Assembly (NCBI GenBank): GCA_944381135.1
Contig: CALWJY010000007.1
Location: forward strand, 24,055 to 88,054
Source: an uncultured Clostridia bacterium
GTDB lineage: Bacteria > Bacillota > Clostridia > Christensenellales > UBA1242
Direction: 5' to 3'
Length of the DNA stretch: 64,000 bases
The notes under the pieces were generated by a model that was not told the origin of the DNA, made no database searches, and worked only from the letters and a program-made list of their open reading frames with translations. Of this stretch, positions 54,786 to 62,605 are shown piece by piece. The position numbers and the translations under genes are program-made. The first letter of the stretch is position 1. Each line of letters starts with the position of its first letter.

Positions 54786-54947
54786 ATGTATAAAACAGTT
54801 GTCATCAAATACACCCCGCGTGCGAAAAACATGGCAAAGAAAATTGAGGAAAAAGCAAACGAAATGTTGGAAAAAGGTTTTGAGTTGGTTTGTTTTTCTG
54901 AAACGCCAACGCCAAGTGCAATTTTGGTTTTCAAGGAAATTAAATAA
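54786..54947 (+). CDS. Small protein, DUF4177-like
   Basis: 53-residue protein. ATG 54786 has a perfect AAGGAGG seven bases upstream; the longer upstream frame from 54729 runs through the terminator and is rejected. The pattern, a first strand (YKTVVIKY), a helix (AKKIEEKANEMLEKGFELV) and closing strands (CFSETPTPSAILVFKEI), resembles DUF4177, in which the helix ends in G-W/F-E-L-V. No function is known. It has its own promoter and lies 93 nt before holB. Confidence 0.6.
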   Translation: MYKTVVIKYTPRAKNMAKKIEEKANEMLEKGFELVCFSETPTPSAILVFKEIK

Positions 54948-55006
54948 AAAATTGCTCAAAATGCGAAAACAAAAATGAGAGAAGTCAAACAAGAAAAGAA
55001 AACATT

Positions 55007-55034
55007 TTGATTTTTCTTGGTTTTGTGATAAAAT
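55007..55034 (+). promoter_or_regulatory. holB promoter (leaderless arrangement)
   Basis: TTGATT (55007-55012), 16-bp spacer, TAAAAT (55029-55034) with TG upstream (55026-55027). Six bases separate it from the holB ATG. Confidence 0.65.
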
Positions 55035-55040
55035 GCTTAT

Positions 55041-55997
55041 ATGGATTTGACAGAAATCATCAAAAAGCAAGATTTTTTCAAGACGCTTGTTCAGGAAAAG
55101 GAAAATGGAACGCTGACCAATTCCATTTTGTTTTTCTGCGAGGACGAGGCAACAAGCCGTGCAACGCTTGTTTTGAGTGCGCTTTTGCTGGAGTTTCCAA
55201 CTTTCGAACTTATGAATGAGAAAAGTGCAGAATATGTCCGAATTGCAGGCGGAGCAGACTTGGATGTCAAAGTCTTTCCAAAAAACGACCAAAAGTTGCT
55301 TGTGTCGGACAGCGAGGAAATTGTCACAGAAGCATATGTCAAGCCGGTGAGTTTGCCATACAAAATTTTCATTCTCAACAATTTTGATGTGTCCACCACG
55401 GAGGCGCAAAACAAACTCTTAAAAGTGTTGGAAGAGCCACCAAAAAATGTGTTTTTCCTCCTCAGTGCAAAAAGTGAGGAGAAAGTTTTGCCGACAATCA
55501 AATCGAGATGCAAGAAAGTCAAAATCAATCCTCTTGGCGAAGACGAAATTTCAAAAATCAGTCAAAACACCCTTGCAAACATCTTGGGAAGAGGATATGT
55601 CGGAAAGACTCTTGCGCTTGCCAAAAATGACGAACTTTCGTCAATTGTCAGTTTTGCCGTCAGTCTTGTGACGGAACTTAAAAACAGCAAGCAGGTGCTC
55701 AAATTTTCCAAGCGTTTTTTGGAACTTAAAGAGAATGTTGACTTGATTTTGGAAGTGGTGTCTTTGTGTTTGGAAGACCTTTTGAAAATGAAGTGTGAAA
55801 GCGAAAATTTGTGCAAATTGACGCCGTATGCGGACGAACTTAGAGATGTTGAGCCGGAATATTCTGTGCTTGCAATCACGGAAATTTCCAAACTGATTTC
55901 CACTTTCCGCGAAAAAATGGAGTTTAATGCTAACATCACTGTTGCGGTTGATGGTTTTCTGCTTAAAATGTTGGAGGTGAAATATTTATGCAAATAG
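55041..55997 (+). CDS. holB: DNA polymerase III delta' subunit
   Basis: Clamp-loader subunit that helps place the beta clamp on DNA. 318 residues. The conserved block EAQNKLLKVLEEPPKNVFFLLSA and the SRC motif (VLPTIKSRCKKVKI), which supplies the arginine finger, are clear. As in many delta' proteins the Walker A region is not functional, and here the whole N-terminal sensor region is very divergent and short, so the call rests on the middle block and the neighbour ricT, which follows holB in B. subtilis as well. The ATG has no ribosome-binding site but a -10 box six bases before it. It overlaps ricT by 10 nt. Confidence 0.88.
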   Translation: MDLTEIIKKQDFFKTLVQEKENGTLTNSILFFCEDEATSRATLVLSALLLEFPTFELMNEKSAEYVRIAGGADLDVKVFPKNDQKLLVSDSEEIVTEAYVKPVSLPYKIFILNNFDVSTTEAQNKLLKVLEEPPKNVFFLLSAKSEEKVLPTIKSRCKKVKINPLGEDEISKISQNTLANILGRGYVGKTLALAKNDELSSIVSFAVSLVTELKNSKQVLKFSKRFLELKENVDLILEVVSLCLEDLLKMKCESENLCKLTPYADELRDVEPEYSVLAITEISKLISTFREKMEFNANITVAVDGFLLKMLEVKYLCK

Positions 55998-56806
55998 AAG
56001 TTGTGGGCGTGAAATTTAAAAACAGCAATCACATATATTCTTTTTCGCCAAATGGCTTGGAGTTGAATGTTGGCGACCATGTGATTGTTGAAACTGAGAA
56101 AGGGCAAGACCTTGGCACAGTCATCAAAGCGAAAGAGGCAATCGACCCATCCACTCTTTCTTCGCCACTTAAAAATGTTTTGAAGAAAGCAAGCAAAGAA
56201 GTTGTTGAAAAAGCGCAAAAATATGATGCCGAGGCGGCGAAACTTTACCCAATTGTCAAAAAACTTGTCAAAGAAACCGGGCTTGAAATGAAAATTGTGC
56301 AGGTTGAAGCAAGTTTTGACAACAGCAGATACATCATTTCTTTCAGCGCGGAAAACCGCGTGGATTTTCGTGACCTTGTGAAGAAATTGGCGGAAACGCT
56401 GAAAAAGCGTGTGGAACTTCGCCAGATTGGAAGCCGAGATGAAGTGCGCATGCTGGGCGGTTTTGGACCTTGTGGAAAGATTTGTTGTTGCGTGCAGAAC
56501 ATGGGCGAGTTTGACCATGTCTCCATGAAAATGGCAAAAAATCAAAATTTGTCGCTCAACCCAAACAGCATAAGTGGACTCTGTGGCAAACTTATGTGTT
56601 GCATTGCGTATGAAAACCCAACCTATCAAGAGTCCATTCGCCTCATGCCAAAGGTGGGAAGTCAGGTTTCTACAAAGGATGGCAAAGGCACGGTGGTTTT
56701 CAACGATTTGCTTGAAAGACGCGTGGATGTCAAGTTTCAAAAAGTTGACGATTTTGAAGTGAAAACCTACGAACTTGCTGATGTGAAATTTAAAAAAGAG
56801 GTTTAA
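55988..56806 (+). CDS. ricT: RicT (PSP1/YaaT) RNA-processing and signalling factor
   Basis: Member of the Ric (Y) complex that, in B. subtilis, partners RicA and RicF, carries iron-sulfur clusters and modulates RNase Y processing, competence and sporulation phosphorelay. 272 residues. The PSP1 domain is clear, with the conserved Cys-rich blocks FGPCGKICCC (Cys162, 166-168) and GLCGKLMCC (Cys199, 204, 205). ATG 55988 overlaps the holB end and follows GGAGGTG. A tight terminator at 56809-56829 ends the pair. Partner genes ricA and ricF are not in this window. Confidence 0.93.
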   Translation: MQIEVVGVKFKNSNHIYSFSPNGLELNVGDHVIVETEKGQDLGTVIKAKEAIDPSTLSSPLKNVLKKASKEVVEKAQKYDAEAAKLYPIVKKLVKETGLEMKIVQVEASFDNSRYIISFSAENRVDFRDLVKKLAETLKKRVELRQIGSRDEVRMLGGFGPCGKICCCVQNMGEFDHVSMKMAKNQNLSLNPNSISGLCGKLMCCIAYENPTYQESIRLMPKVGSQVSTKDGKGTVVFNDLLERRVDVKFQKVDDFEVKTYELADVKFKKEV

Positions 56807-56808
56807 GG

Positions 56809-56829
56809 GAGGGGGTAATACCCCTTTTT
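56809..56829 (+). terminator. ricT terminator
   Basis: Stem GGGG (56812-56815)/CCCC (56821-56824) extended by G-U and A-U pairs, loop TAATA, followed by TTTTT. Confidence 0.8.
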
Positions 56830-56973
56830 AACTTTGAAACTTATTTTTAAAGCGAGAAAAATCTTAAGAAGAGAAAGATTTTTCAAAAATAAAGCAATTC
56901 AAAAAATTAAGTAATTCAAAAAAAATAAAACAATTCAATAATAAAATAATTAAAAACAATATAGGAAATCTTA

Positions 56974-57729
56974 ATGCAAAAATATGAAGAGAAAGTTGTG
57001 CTTTCAGATGGCGAAAGGGTGGAAGATTTACAGTGCGCGGGGCTAAAAATCATTCAAAACAAAAGCCTCTACACTTTCACTTCCGACAGTGTGATTTTGG
57101 CAAACTTTGTCAAGTTGAAACCGAAAGAAAACGCAGTGGAAATTGGTGGAGGATGTGGAGTTGTTTCCATTCTTGTCAGCGCGAAAAACAAGTTTAAAAG
57201 CATAAAAATTTTTGAAATTCAAGAAAAATTGCAAAAATTATGTCAAAAAAACATCATTTTCAACAATTTGTCCGAAAAAATCGAATTGATTTGCGGCGAT
57301 GTCAAGAATCATCAAAAACATATTGAAGATGGCAGTGTGGATGTGGTCTTTTCCAATCCGCCATATTTTGAAGAGAACAATCTTCCATGTGAAGAAACGC
57401 GAAAAATTGCCAGACAAGAAGTGATGTTAAGTTTGAAAGACTTGACAAATGTCACTGCAAAAATGTTGAAGTTTGGCGGGCGTTTCTATTGCACATATCC
57501 TGCCGAGCGCGCCTGCGAACTTATTTTCGAATGCATGAAAAATGGACTTGCAATCAAGAAGATGTTTTTCACTGAAAATGGAAAAGGAAAGATGACACTT
57601 GTGGTGATTGAGGCTGTGAGAGGTGGAAAACACAGAGTGAAAATTCTTGAAACTCTGAGAACCAACACAGAAGACGGCAAATTTTTGGAAGAACTTAAAA
57701 CACGGAAATTTGAGACTATAAAAAATTAA
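56974..57729 (+). CDS. TrmN6-like SAM-dependent methyltransferase (YabB)
   Basis: Adenine-N6 methyltransferase of the type acting on tRNA1(Val) A37 (YfiC/TrmN6; YabB in B. subtilis). 251 residues. SAM-binding motif I is VEIGGGCGVVS and the catalytic N-P-P-Y motif is at residues 128-131 (SNPPYFEEN). The N-terminal D-x-L-Q-x-x-x-L-K-I-I-Q-x-x-x-x-Y-x-F-x-x-D-S-V-I-L-A-N-F is typical of this family. In B. subtilis the order is holB, ricT, yabA, yabB; here yabA is missing and a 144-nt gap with the ricT terminator lies in its place. AGGAAA before the ATG may serve as ribosome-binding site. Confidence 0.9.
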   Translation: MQKYEEKVVLSDGERVEDLQCAGLKIIQNKSLYTFTSDSVILANFVKLKPKENAVEIGGGCGVVSILVSAKNKFKSIKIFEIQEKLQKLCQKNIIFNNLSEKIELICGDVKNHQKHIEDGSVDVVFSNPPYFEENNLPCEETRKIARQEVMLSLKDLTNVTAKMLKFGGRFYCTYPAERACELIFECMKNGLAIKKMFFTENGKGKMTLVVIEAVRGGKHRVKILETLRTNTEDGKFLEELKTRKFETIKN

Positions 57730-57738
57730 TAAAGAGTG

Positions 57739-57770
57739 TTTACTTTTTTCTGTTTTTATGTTAATATAAT
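57739..57770 (+). promoter_or_regulatory. Promoter of the TPR-like gene
   Basis: TATAAT at 57765-57770; the -35 is unclear (TTTACT at 57739-57744 leaves a 20-bp spacer). Confidence 0.45.
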
Positions 57771-57802
57771 TTTGTAACAACAAGTTGATATTGGAGGGAA
57801 AA

Positions 57803-58015
57803 ATGGGATTTATTTTGGATCATGGTGTTAACACACTCTATATGAACCATAGAAATGCAGGAAACGCTTTTTTTGGACAGGGGAAATATCCTGAAGCATT
57901 TAACAGTTATAACAGAGCATATAAAATTGCAGCACAATATGACGATCAAGGCAAAATGGGTGAATGCCTTAAAGATATGGGGCGATGCGAAGAAAGAATG
58001 TCAAAATCTAAATAA
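57803..58015 (+). CDS. Small TPR-like protein
   Basis: 70-residue soluble protein with one TPR-like helix pair (NAGNAFFGQGKYPEAFNSYNRAYKIA, then DQGKMGECLKDMGRCEERM beginning a second). A lone repeat of this size is likely to bind another protein. ATG 57803 has GGAGGG five bases upstream; TTG at 57785 lies before that site and is rejected. Not obviously part of an operon; the reverse-strand 307-aa gene converges on it with a shared terminator. Confidence 0.65.
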   Translation: MGFILDHGVNTLYMNHRNAGNAFFGQGKYPEAFNSYNRAYKIAAQYDDQGKMGECLKDMGRCEERMSKSK

Positions 58016-58035
58016 CATCATAAAAAATAAAAAAA

Positions 58036-58067
58036 GGTGTTGGAATCATTTTCCAGCACCTGCATTT
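58036..58067. terminator. Bidirectional terminator, with a stop codon in its loop
   Basis: GGTGTTGGAA (58036-58045), loop TCATT, TTCCAGCACC (58051-58060), 10 bp with one G-U, T-run on one side and A-run on the other. The loop contains the stop codon of the reverse gene (58046-58048). Confidence 0.85.
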
Positions 58068-58969
58068 TTTTGTTCTCTTCTTTCTCTTTCAAAGCGTGCT
58101 TGCGCTCCGACTTCAACAAGTCCTCTATATTCAGGAGAAAGGTGTGTGACCTGTTCGTTGAAAGGTTGGTTTTTATTTGTTGCAATTTCTTTATCAACTT
58201 CAACAATATATTGCATTTTGTCTGCAACAACATTCTGCAAAAGCTTCGGATCAAATTTTTTACATTCTGTCTTAAGTTTTTCTTTTAATTCGACAATTTG
58301 GTCTTGAACTTCAATGAGCTCTTTGTCTGCTTGGGAGAATTCTTCTGGTTCTTTATAGAGTTTATCTTCTCTCATTTTAAGAAAAGCAATTTGTTCTCCA
58401 ATTTTAAACAAACTTTCATATGGCGAATGTCTTCGACAAACTCTTTCTGCCTCCTTGAGCATGTTATATGTTCGGTTGATTTCTTCTTGATATACTGAAT
58501 TTTTACCTTTAGTTTTGACATCTTGCTTTTGTCTGACATAAATTTTTTCAAGAGCCAATTTCAGTTGTTCCACATTCAAACCTTTCTTAACAGCTTTTTC
58601 AAAAGTTTGTCGAAACTTTAGCATGCTTCTTCTATCTCCAACATAACAATAAGTTTCTTCATCATAAGCTGAAGCAAACATTGTGGCAACACTTTCTGGT
58701 GAAAATGGAGCATAATCAAGAAAATCTTTGCACACAGCATTAAGATACTCTGAATCACCATCCCCTAAAGGATAAAAATGAAAAGTTGGAGCGTAATTAA
58801 TATTCTCAATGAAATCTTTGCGCTTTTCATCAATAACTTCTTTAAGGTCAGCATCTGACAACACATCGCCTGTAACATTTTCGCGAATGAGATTAAAATA
58901 GTTGTCTTGTTCGTCCATATCAGTGAAAACCATGTCTTCTGGGTATTGTGTGTAATAAAAATTTTTCAT
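58046..58969 (-). CDS. Hypothetical cytosolic protein behind a phase-variable-type promoter
   Basis: 307-residue protein that I do not recognise. No signal peptide or membrane helix. The N-terminal half is acidic with many aromatics (MKNFYYTQYPEDMVFTDMDE at the start); about residues 165-270 form amphipathic helices likely to coil, and the C-terminus is basic with G/A. The start at 58969 has a good AGAGGTGAGG. Its only promoter, complement(59002-59029), is near-consensus but has eight C's in its 16-bp spacer, so slippage could change spacing and expression. It lies 76 nt behind spmB on the same strand and may also receive read-through from it. Variable expression would fit a protein facing selection, but the product itself shows no surface signal. 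Confidence 0.7.
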   Translation of the reverse strand: MKNFYYTQYPEDMVFTDMDEQDNYFNLIRENVTGDVLSDADLKEVIDEKRKDFIENINYAPTFHFYPLGDGDSEYLNAVCKDFLDYAPFSPESVATMFASAYDEETYCYVGDRRSMLKFRQTFEKAVKKGLNVEQLKLALEKIYVRQKQDVKTKGKNSVYQEEINRTYNMLKEAERVCRRHSPYESLFKIGEQIAFLKMREDKLYKEPEEFSQADKELIEVQDQIVELKEKLKTECKKFDPKLLQNVVADKMQYIVEVDKEIATNKNQPFNEQVTHLSPEYRGLVEVGAQARFERERREQKNAGAGK

Positions 58970-59001
58970 TCCTCACCTCTTTTTTGTTTAATTTCAAAAA
59001 A

Positions 59002-59029
59002 ATTATAACACAGGGGGGGGAGTTGTCAA
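59002..59029 (-). promoter_or_regulatory. Promoter with C8 tract in the spacer (phase-variable candidate)
   Basis: Reverse strand: TTGACA (59029-59024), spacer ACT-C8-TGTGT (16 bp), TATAAT (59007-59002), with TG at -14/-15. A perfect -35 and -10 at a slightly short spacing; one extra C gives 17 bp. The homopolymer is G8 at 59013-59020 on the forward strand. Confidence 0.85.
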
Positions 59030-59045
59030 GTTTTTTTTTAATTTT

Positions 59046-59552
59046 TCACATCACTTTGCAAATCAGGCAGGCAAGAATTGTGCCGACAAGCGAGCAGACC
59101 AGCGCCACAGGAATGGCATAGGCAAGTTTTTTCACTTTGGTTTGGGAGATGTAGACAGTGGCAACATAGAAGATTGTTTCACTGCATCCCATAATAACGC
59201 ACGCACAACGAGAGATGTAGCTGTCCGCGCCATAACTCTCGAAGATGTTTTCCAAAATTCCATAACTTCCACTTCCTGTGAACGGACGCAGAAGCACAAG
59301 TTCGACAAGTTCGGTTGGAATGCCAAGTGCATTGAAAATTGGCGAAAGAATTTGTGCAAGAAAATCGGTGATTCCGCTCACTCTCAAAAGTGCCACTGCA
59401 ATCAAAATCGAGGCGATGAAAGGAAAGATGTCCACCACAAGTTTGATTGCACCTTTCGCACCTTTAACAAAATGGTCGTAGGTGTTTATGCGCTTATAGA
59501 TGCACCATCCAAACAAAAGCACAAAGAGGACGGGAAGGATGTAGGCGCTCAT
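59046..59552 (-). CDS. spmB: Spore maturation protein B
   Basis: Membrane protein of 168 residues in the SpmB/nucleoside-recognition (Gate) domain family. In B. subtilis SpmA and SpmB act together in forespore dehydration and spore heat resistance. Hydrophobic segments alternate with the family motif R-P-x-T-G-S-G-S-Y-G (LRPFTGSGSYG) and G-x-S-E-T-x-F-Y-V-x-x-V-Y near the C-terminus. ATG overlaps the spmA stop by four bases (ATGA type). Unlike many clusters no dacB is next to it. Confidence 0.93.
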   Translation of the reverse strand: MSAYILPVLFVLLFGWCIYKRINTYDHFVKGAKGAIKLVVDIFPFIASILIAVALLRVSGITDFLAQILSPIFNALGIPTELVELVLLRPFTGSGSYGILENIFESYGADSYISRCACVIMGCSETIFYVATVYISQTKVKKLAYAIPVALVCSLVGTILACLICKVM

Positions 59553-60133
59553 GATTTTTTCCTCTTTTTGTTTTTAAGTCCAAGAATTTTGTGGATGGCA
59601 TGGACAAGCAAAATTCCCAAAAGCGTGGTGATGAATGTGACAATCAGTGTCGGCAGGATGATGTCGGACGGGTTTTCACTGCCCGCGCTTGCACGAAGCC
59701 CAATGACAGTTGTTGGAAGCAGTTGAATGGAGGTCGCATTGATGACAATCAACATAATCATGGCAAAGTTTGCCTTTCCAGAGCCGTCATCCAACGCCTG
59801 CATGGCCTTGATTCCCATTGGAGTTGCCGCGTTGCCAAGTCCAAGCATGTTTGCAGAAACATTCATGGCAATCAACTTTTGTGTTTCTGGATTTTCCACT
59901 TTGAAAACTTTTTTGATGAGCGGTCGCAACAGTTTCGCCAACTTTTCACCAAGTCCGCTGACTTCCACAAGTTCAATTATGCCAAGCCAAACGCAATAGA
60001 CGGCGCAGAGTTCAATGCACAGTTCAAGTGCATCGGTGGAGGCGGAAATCATTTCGCTCAGCACAGCACTTGGGTTGACAACAAGAAGCACCAAAATGCT
60101 GAAAAGCATCATCATGAGCCAAAAAATGTTCAT
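59549..60133 (-). CDS. spmA: Spore maturation protein A
   Basis: Membrane protein of 194 residues, paired with SpmB for spore core dehydration. The family block M-N-x-S-A-N-M-L-G-L-G-N-A-A-T-P-M-G-I-K-A-M is plain (about residues 100-122), with hydrophobic segments before and after and a basic C-terminus. Translationally coupled to spmB. The start at 60133 has no clear ribosome-binding site; the region upstream (60134-60334) is shared with the divergent tatD. Confidence 0.93.
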   Translation of the reverse strand: MNIFWLMMMLFSILVLLVVNPSAVLSEMISASTDALELCIELCAVYCVWLGIIELVEVSGLGEKLAKLLRPLIKKVFKVENPETQKLIAMNVSANMLGLGNAATPMGIKAMQALDDGSGKANFAMIMLIVINATSIQLLPTTVIGLRASAGSENPSDIILPTLIVTFITTLLGILLVHAIHKILGLKNKKRKKS

Positions 60134-60298
60134 AAGAATATTTATGCGAAATGTGCCGAAAAAAGACTTATACCAAACATTTTAAATGTTCTTAAGCGAA
60201 GTTGACAAATTTAAAACAAAATTTTGCCTTGTGTTTTTTAGGGCTTAAGTTTGTGAGAGTTTTAATATTCCTGACATGTTGTGAAATGTAAAAGAAAT

Positions 60299-60327
60299 TT
60301 GACTTTTTGAAAAAGTTTTGCTAAACT
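60299..60327 (+). promoter_or_regulatory. tatD promoter (leaderless arrangement)
   Basis: TTGACT (60299-60304), 17-bp spacer, TAAACT (60322-60327) with TG upstream (60319-60320). Seven bases separate it from the ATG at 60335. Confidence 0.7.
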
Positions 60328-60334
60328 TTTAAAT

Positions 60335-61135
60335 ATGAAACTTATTGATGTTCATGCACACCTCACGGACGAGTGGTTTGCAGATGTGGAAGATGTTTTG
60401 GCGCGTGCTGGAGAAAATGGCGTTGAAAAGGTGATAACGGCGGGCTATGATTTTTCTTCGTCCAAGCAGGCAGTTGATTTGGCAGAAAGGCACGCTCAAA
60501 TTTTTGCCACGGTTGGCATTCATCCGGAAAATATCGAAGATTTTGACGAAATTTCGATTAAAAACCTCAAAAAACTTGCAAAAAATGAAAAAGTTGTGGC
60601 GATTGGCGAAGTTGGACTTGACTATCATTTTTTTGATGGGATGACGGAAGATGAAATTTCAAAACGAAAAGAACTGCAAAAGCAGGCTTTTGCGGAACAA
60701 ATCAATCTTGCAAACGAACTTGGTCTGCCAATTGTGGTGCATTGTCGGGATGCTATGGGCGACACACTTGAACTTTTGAAAAAAAATCTGCCAAAAATGC
60801 CAAGCCTTATGCATTGCTATTCGGGCAGTTTTGAAAGCGCGGAAATTTTGATAAAAATGGGGTTTTCTTTCTCATTTGGTGGGGTTGTCACTTTCAAAAA
60901 TGCAAAAAATGTGCAAGCGCTCATCCCAAAACTTCCTTTTGGGCGAATTATGCTTGAAACTGATTGCCCATATATGACGCCAGAGCCATTTCGCGGAAAA
61001 CGCAACGAGCCAAAAAATGTGGTTTACGTTGCGGACGCCATTGCCAGACTGAAAGGAACAACGATTGAAGAGGTTGCAAAAGTAACCTCTGAAAACGCAG
61101 AAAAGGTTTTCTTTTCGCATGGAGGCAGAAGTTGA
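60335..61135 (+). CDS. TatD-family metal-dependent DNase
   Basis: Hydrolase of the TIM-barrel amidohydrolase type; TatD enzymes act as 3'-5' DNases. YabD in B. subtilis occupies the same position before rnmV-ksgA. 266 residues. Metal ligands are seen: His7 and His9 (DVHAHLTD), Glu of GEVGLDYH, His of VVHCRDA, His of MHCYSG, and Asp of LETDCPY. No ribosome-binding site; the ATG lies where a leaderless transcript would begin. It overlaps ksgA by TTGA, so the two form a coupled pair; rnmV is missing between them. Confidence 0.95.
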   Translation: MKLIDVHAHLTDEWFADVEDVLARAGENGVEKVITAGYDFSSSKQAVDLAERHAQIFATVGIHPENIEDFDEISIKNLKKLAKNEKVVAIGEVGLDYHFFDGMTEDEISKRKELQKQAFAEQINLANELGLPIVVHCRDAMGDTLELLKKNLPKMPSLMHCYSGSFESAEILIKMGFSFSFGGVVTFKNAKNVQALIPKLPFGRIMLETDCPYMTPEPFRGKRNEPKNVVYVADAIARLKGTTIEEVAKVTSENAEKVFFSHGGRS

Positions 61136-61908
61136 GCGAGTTTGTTTTTAAAAAAAAATTTGGACAAAATTTCATTTCAGACAAAAACCTTTTAAGTGCA
61201 ATTGCAAGTGATGCGGAAATTTCTGCTGAGGATGAAGTTTTGGAAATTGGTGCGGGCGCAGGAAGTTTGACGCAGGTGCTTTCACAGCGCGCGAAAAAGG
61301 TTGTTTCGTTTGAAATTGACAAAGATTTGCAAGAGTCTTTGCTTGCTTTAAATCTGCCCAATGTGGAGTTTGTTTTTGGTGACTTTATGGATATGGACAT
61401 GACTGAGGTTGAAAAAAAGTTCGGCGAGAAATTTAAGGTTGTTGCCAATCTGCCATACTACATCACCACACCAATTCTTTTCAAGTTGTTTGGAAGCAAA
61501 AAAGTTGACAGTTTGATGGTTATGGTGCAAAAAGAGGTTGCCGAGCGCGCAGTTGCAAAGGTGGGTGAATGCGATTTTGGCATTTTGTCCGTGATGACTG
61601 CGCTTTATGGTGATGCAGAAATCTCACGCATTGTCAAAAGGCAGATGTTTCATCCTGTGCCAAATGTTGACTCTGCACTTTTGCACATCAAAATGCGAGA
61701 AAAGTTTCCAAATTTGGACAAGAAAAAATTTTCAAATTTTGTGCGCGCTTCGTTTTCCATGAGGCGTAAAACCTTGCAAAACAATTTGGCTGGAATTTAT
61801 GGAAAGGAAAAGTTGCAAAAAGTTTTTGACGAACAAACACTTAAAAGACGCGCAGAAAGTTTTTCTCTTGAAGAATTTGTTGAAATGTTTGAAAAAATCT
61901 CCGCTTAA
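61132..61908 (+). CDS. ksgA: 16S rRNA dimethyladenosine transferase KsgA/RsmA
   Basis: Dimethylates two adjacent adenosines in helix 45 of 16S rRNA during small-subunit assembly. 258 residues. The start is TTG at 61132, supported by GGAGG six bases upstream and by the family N-terminus (FVFKKKFGQNFISDKN). Motif I is LEIGAGAGS (37-45) and the catalytic NLPYYI is at 106-111. The C-terminal domain with FVRASFSMRRKTLQNNL is complete. The TTG overlaps the tatD stop codon. Confidence 0.97.
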   Translation: MSEFVFKKKFGQNFISDKNLLSAIASDAEISAEDEVLEIGAGAGSLTQVLSQRAKKVVSFEIDKDLQESLLALNLPNVEFVFGDFMDMDMTEVEKKFGEKFKVVANLPYYITTPILFKLFGSKKVDSLMVMVQKEVAERAVAKVGECDFGILSVMTALYGDAEISRIVKRQMFHPVPNVDSALLHIKMREKFPNLDKKKFSNFVRASFSMRRKTLQNNLAGIYGKEKLQKVFDEQTLKRRAESFSLEEFVEMFEKISA

Positions 61909-61958
61909 AATTTGAAAAATGTCGCAAAGATTTAGGTTGGAAAGGTTTATGATTTTTT

Positions 61959-62315
61959 ATGGAAAAATATGAAAGTCTCCTTAAAAGGTTGCAAAAATCG
62001 GATTTTAGAGCGAAATTTAAACTGAAAGATGCCGACAAAAAATATGTTCAAGAGAAAGGGTTGGAAAAAATCAAATCGCACGCATATGATTTCATATCTT
62101 CGCGCCTTGCATCAGATAATCCGACCAACGATGGCAAGCAAACGCCAATGCGTGGACATCCTGTTTTCATTGCTCAGCATTCCACTGCAACTTGTTGTCG
62201 AGGGTGTTTGTTTAAGTGGCATAAAATTGAAAGAGGGCGTCCGCTCACCAAAGAGGAAGTGGACTTTGTTGTCGGTCTCATCATGGCTTGGATTGAAAAT
62301 CAAATGGAAAGTTGA
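61959..62315 (+). CDS. DUF4186 protein
   Basis: 118-residue protein recognisable as DUF4186 by 'F-R-A-K-F-K-L', 'Y-V-Q-E-K-G-L-E-K-I-K-S-H-A-Y-D-F-I', and the very conserved DGKQTPMRGHPVFIAQHSTA, C-C-R-G-C-L-x-K-W-H block. The H, C, C-R-G-C and H residues look like a metal site. Function is unknown. ATG 61959 has AAAGG about 14 bases upstream. It follows ksgA by 50 nt and could be cotranscribed. Confidence 0.9.
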   Translation: MEKYESLLKRLQKSDFRAKFKLKDADKKYVQEKGLEKIKSHAYDFISSRLASDNPTNDGKQTPMRGHPVFIAQHSTATCCRGCLFKWHKIERGRPLTKEEVDFVVGLIMAWIENQMES

Positions 62316-62432
62316 AAAATAATGTCTCTAAAAATTTTTTTATGGAAAAGGATTGATTATTATTCAATAAAATAAAAATCTTTTTCAAATCACAATAAAA
62401 ACCAAATTTTTTGTTTTTGTTGCAAAAAATCA

Positions 62433-62461
62433 TTTACTTTTTCAATTTTTTTTGCTATAAT
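62433..62461 (+). promoter_or_regulatory. Promoter of the tRNA-Arg locus
   Basis: TTTACT (62433-62438), 17-bp spacer, TATAAT (62456-62461) with TG (62453-62454). It lies 31 nt before the first tRNA fragment. 62316-62432 is AT-rich with nothing recognised. Confidence 0.7.
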
Positions 62462-62491
62462 AACAAAGCATAAATTGAAATGCGCTAAAAT

Positions 62492-62512
62492 GCGCTCGTA
62501 GCTAAGTTGGAT
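62492..62512 (+). pseudogene. tRNA-Arg 5' fragment
   Basis: The first 21 bases match the start of the chimeric tRNA at 62647 (GCGCTCGTAGCT, then AAGTTGGAT instead of CAGCTGGAT). After the D-loop it continues into unrelated, hairpin-rich sequence, so it is a truncated remnant. Confidence 0.7.
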
Positions 62513-62605
62513 ATCACCTTTCGGTGATGCGACATCGTCGAACCTTTGCAAGTGAAGTCACTGCAACTCTTCTCCTTGTCTAAGAGCGTTCACGCTCCAT
62601 CCAGC
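62513..62605. repeat. Series of hairpins with an inverted tRNA D-arm piece
   Basis: Four small stem-loops in a row: ATCACC/GGTGAT (62513-62528), CGAC/GTCG (62530-62540), TTGC-A-AGTGA/TCACT-GCAA (62546-62566), and GAGCG/CGCTC (62584-62597). 62592-62605 is the reverse complement, 13 of 14 bases, of the D-arm at 62661-62674. Richer in GC than its surroundings. Function unknown. Confidence 0.5.

Noticed and set aside
55562-56740. 392-codon reverse frame across holB and ricT
   Set aside because: Spans two real overlapping genes on the other strand, and has no recognisable family or start signal.
56808-56815. G-rich run near the end of ricT as another phase-variable tract
   Set aside because: It is interrupted (GGGAGGGGG) and explained by the terminator stem.
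60134-60200. Sigma-E or sigma-F type promoter before spmA
   Set aside because: Some bases fit (CATAAAT), but the spacing of a matching -35 does not; not claimable by eye.
61948-61959. TATGAT five bases before the DUF4186 ATG as another leaderless start
   Set aside because: No acceptable -35 at any normal spacing; not counted among the leaderless cases.
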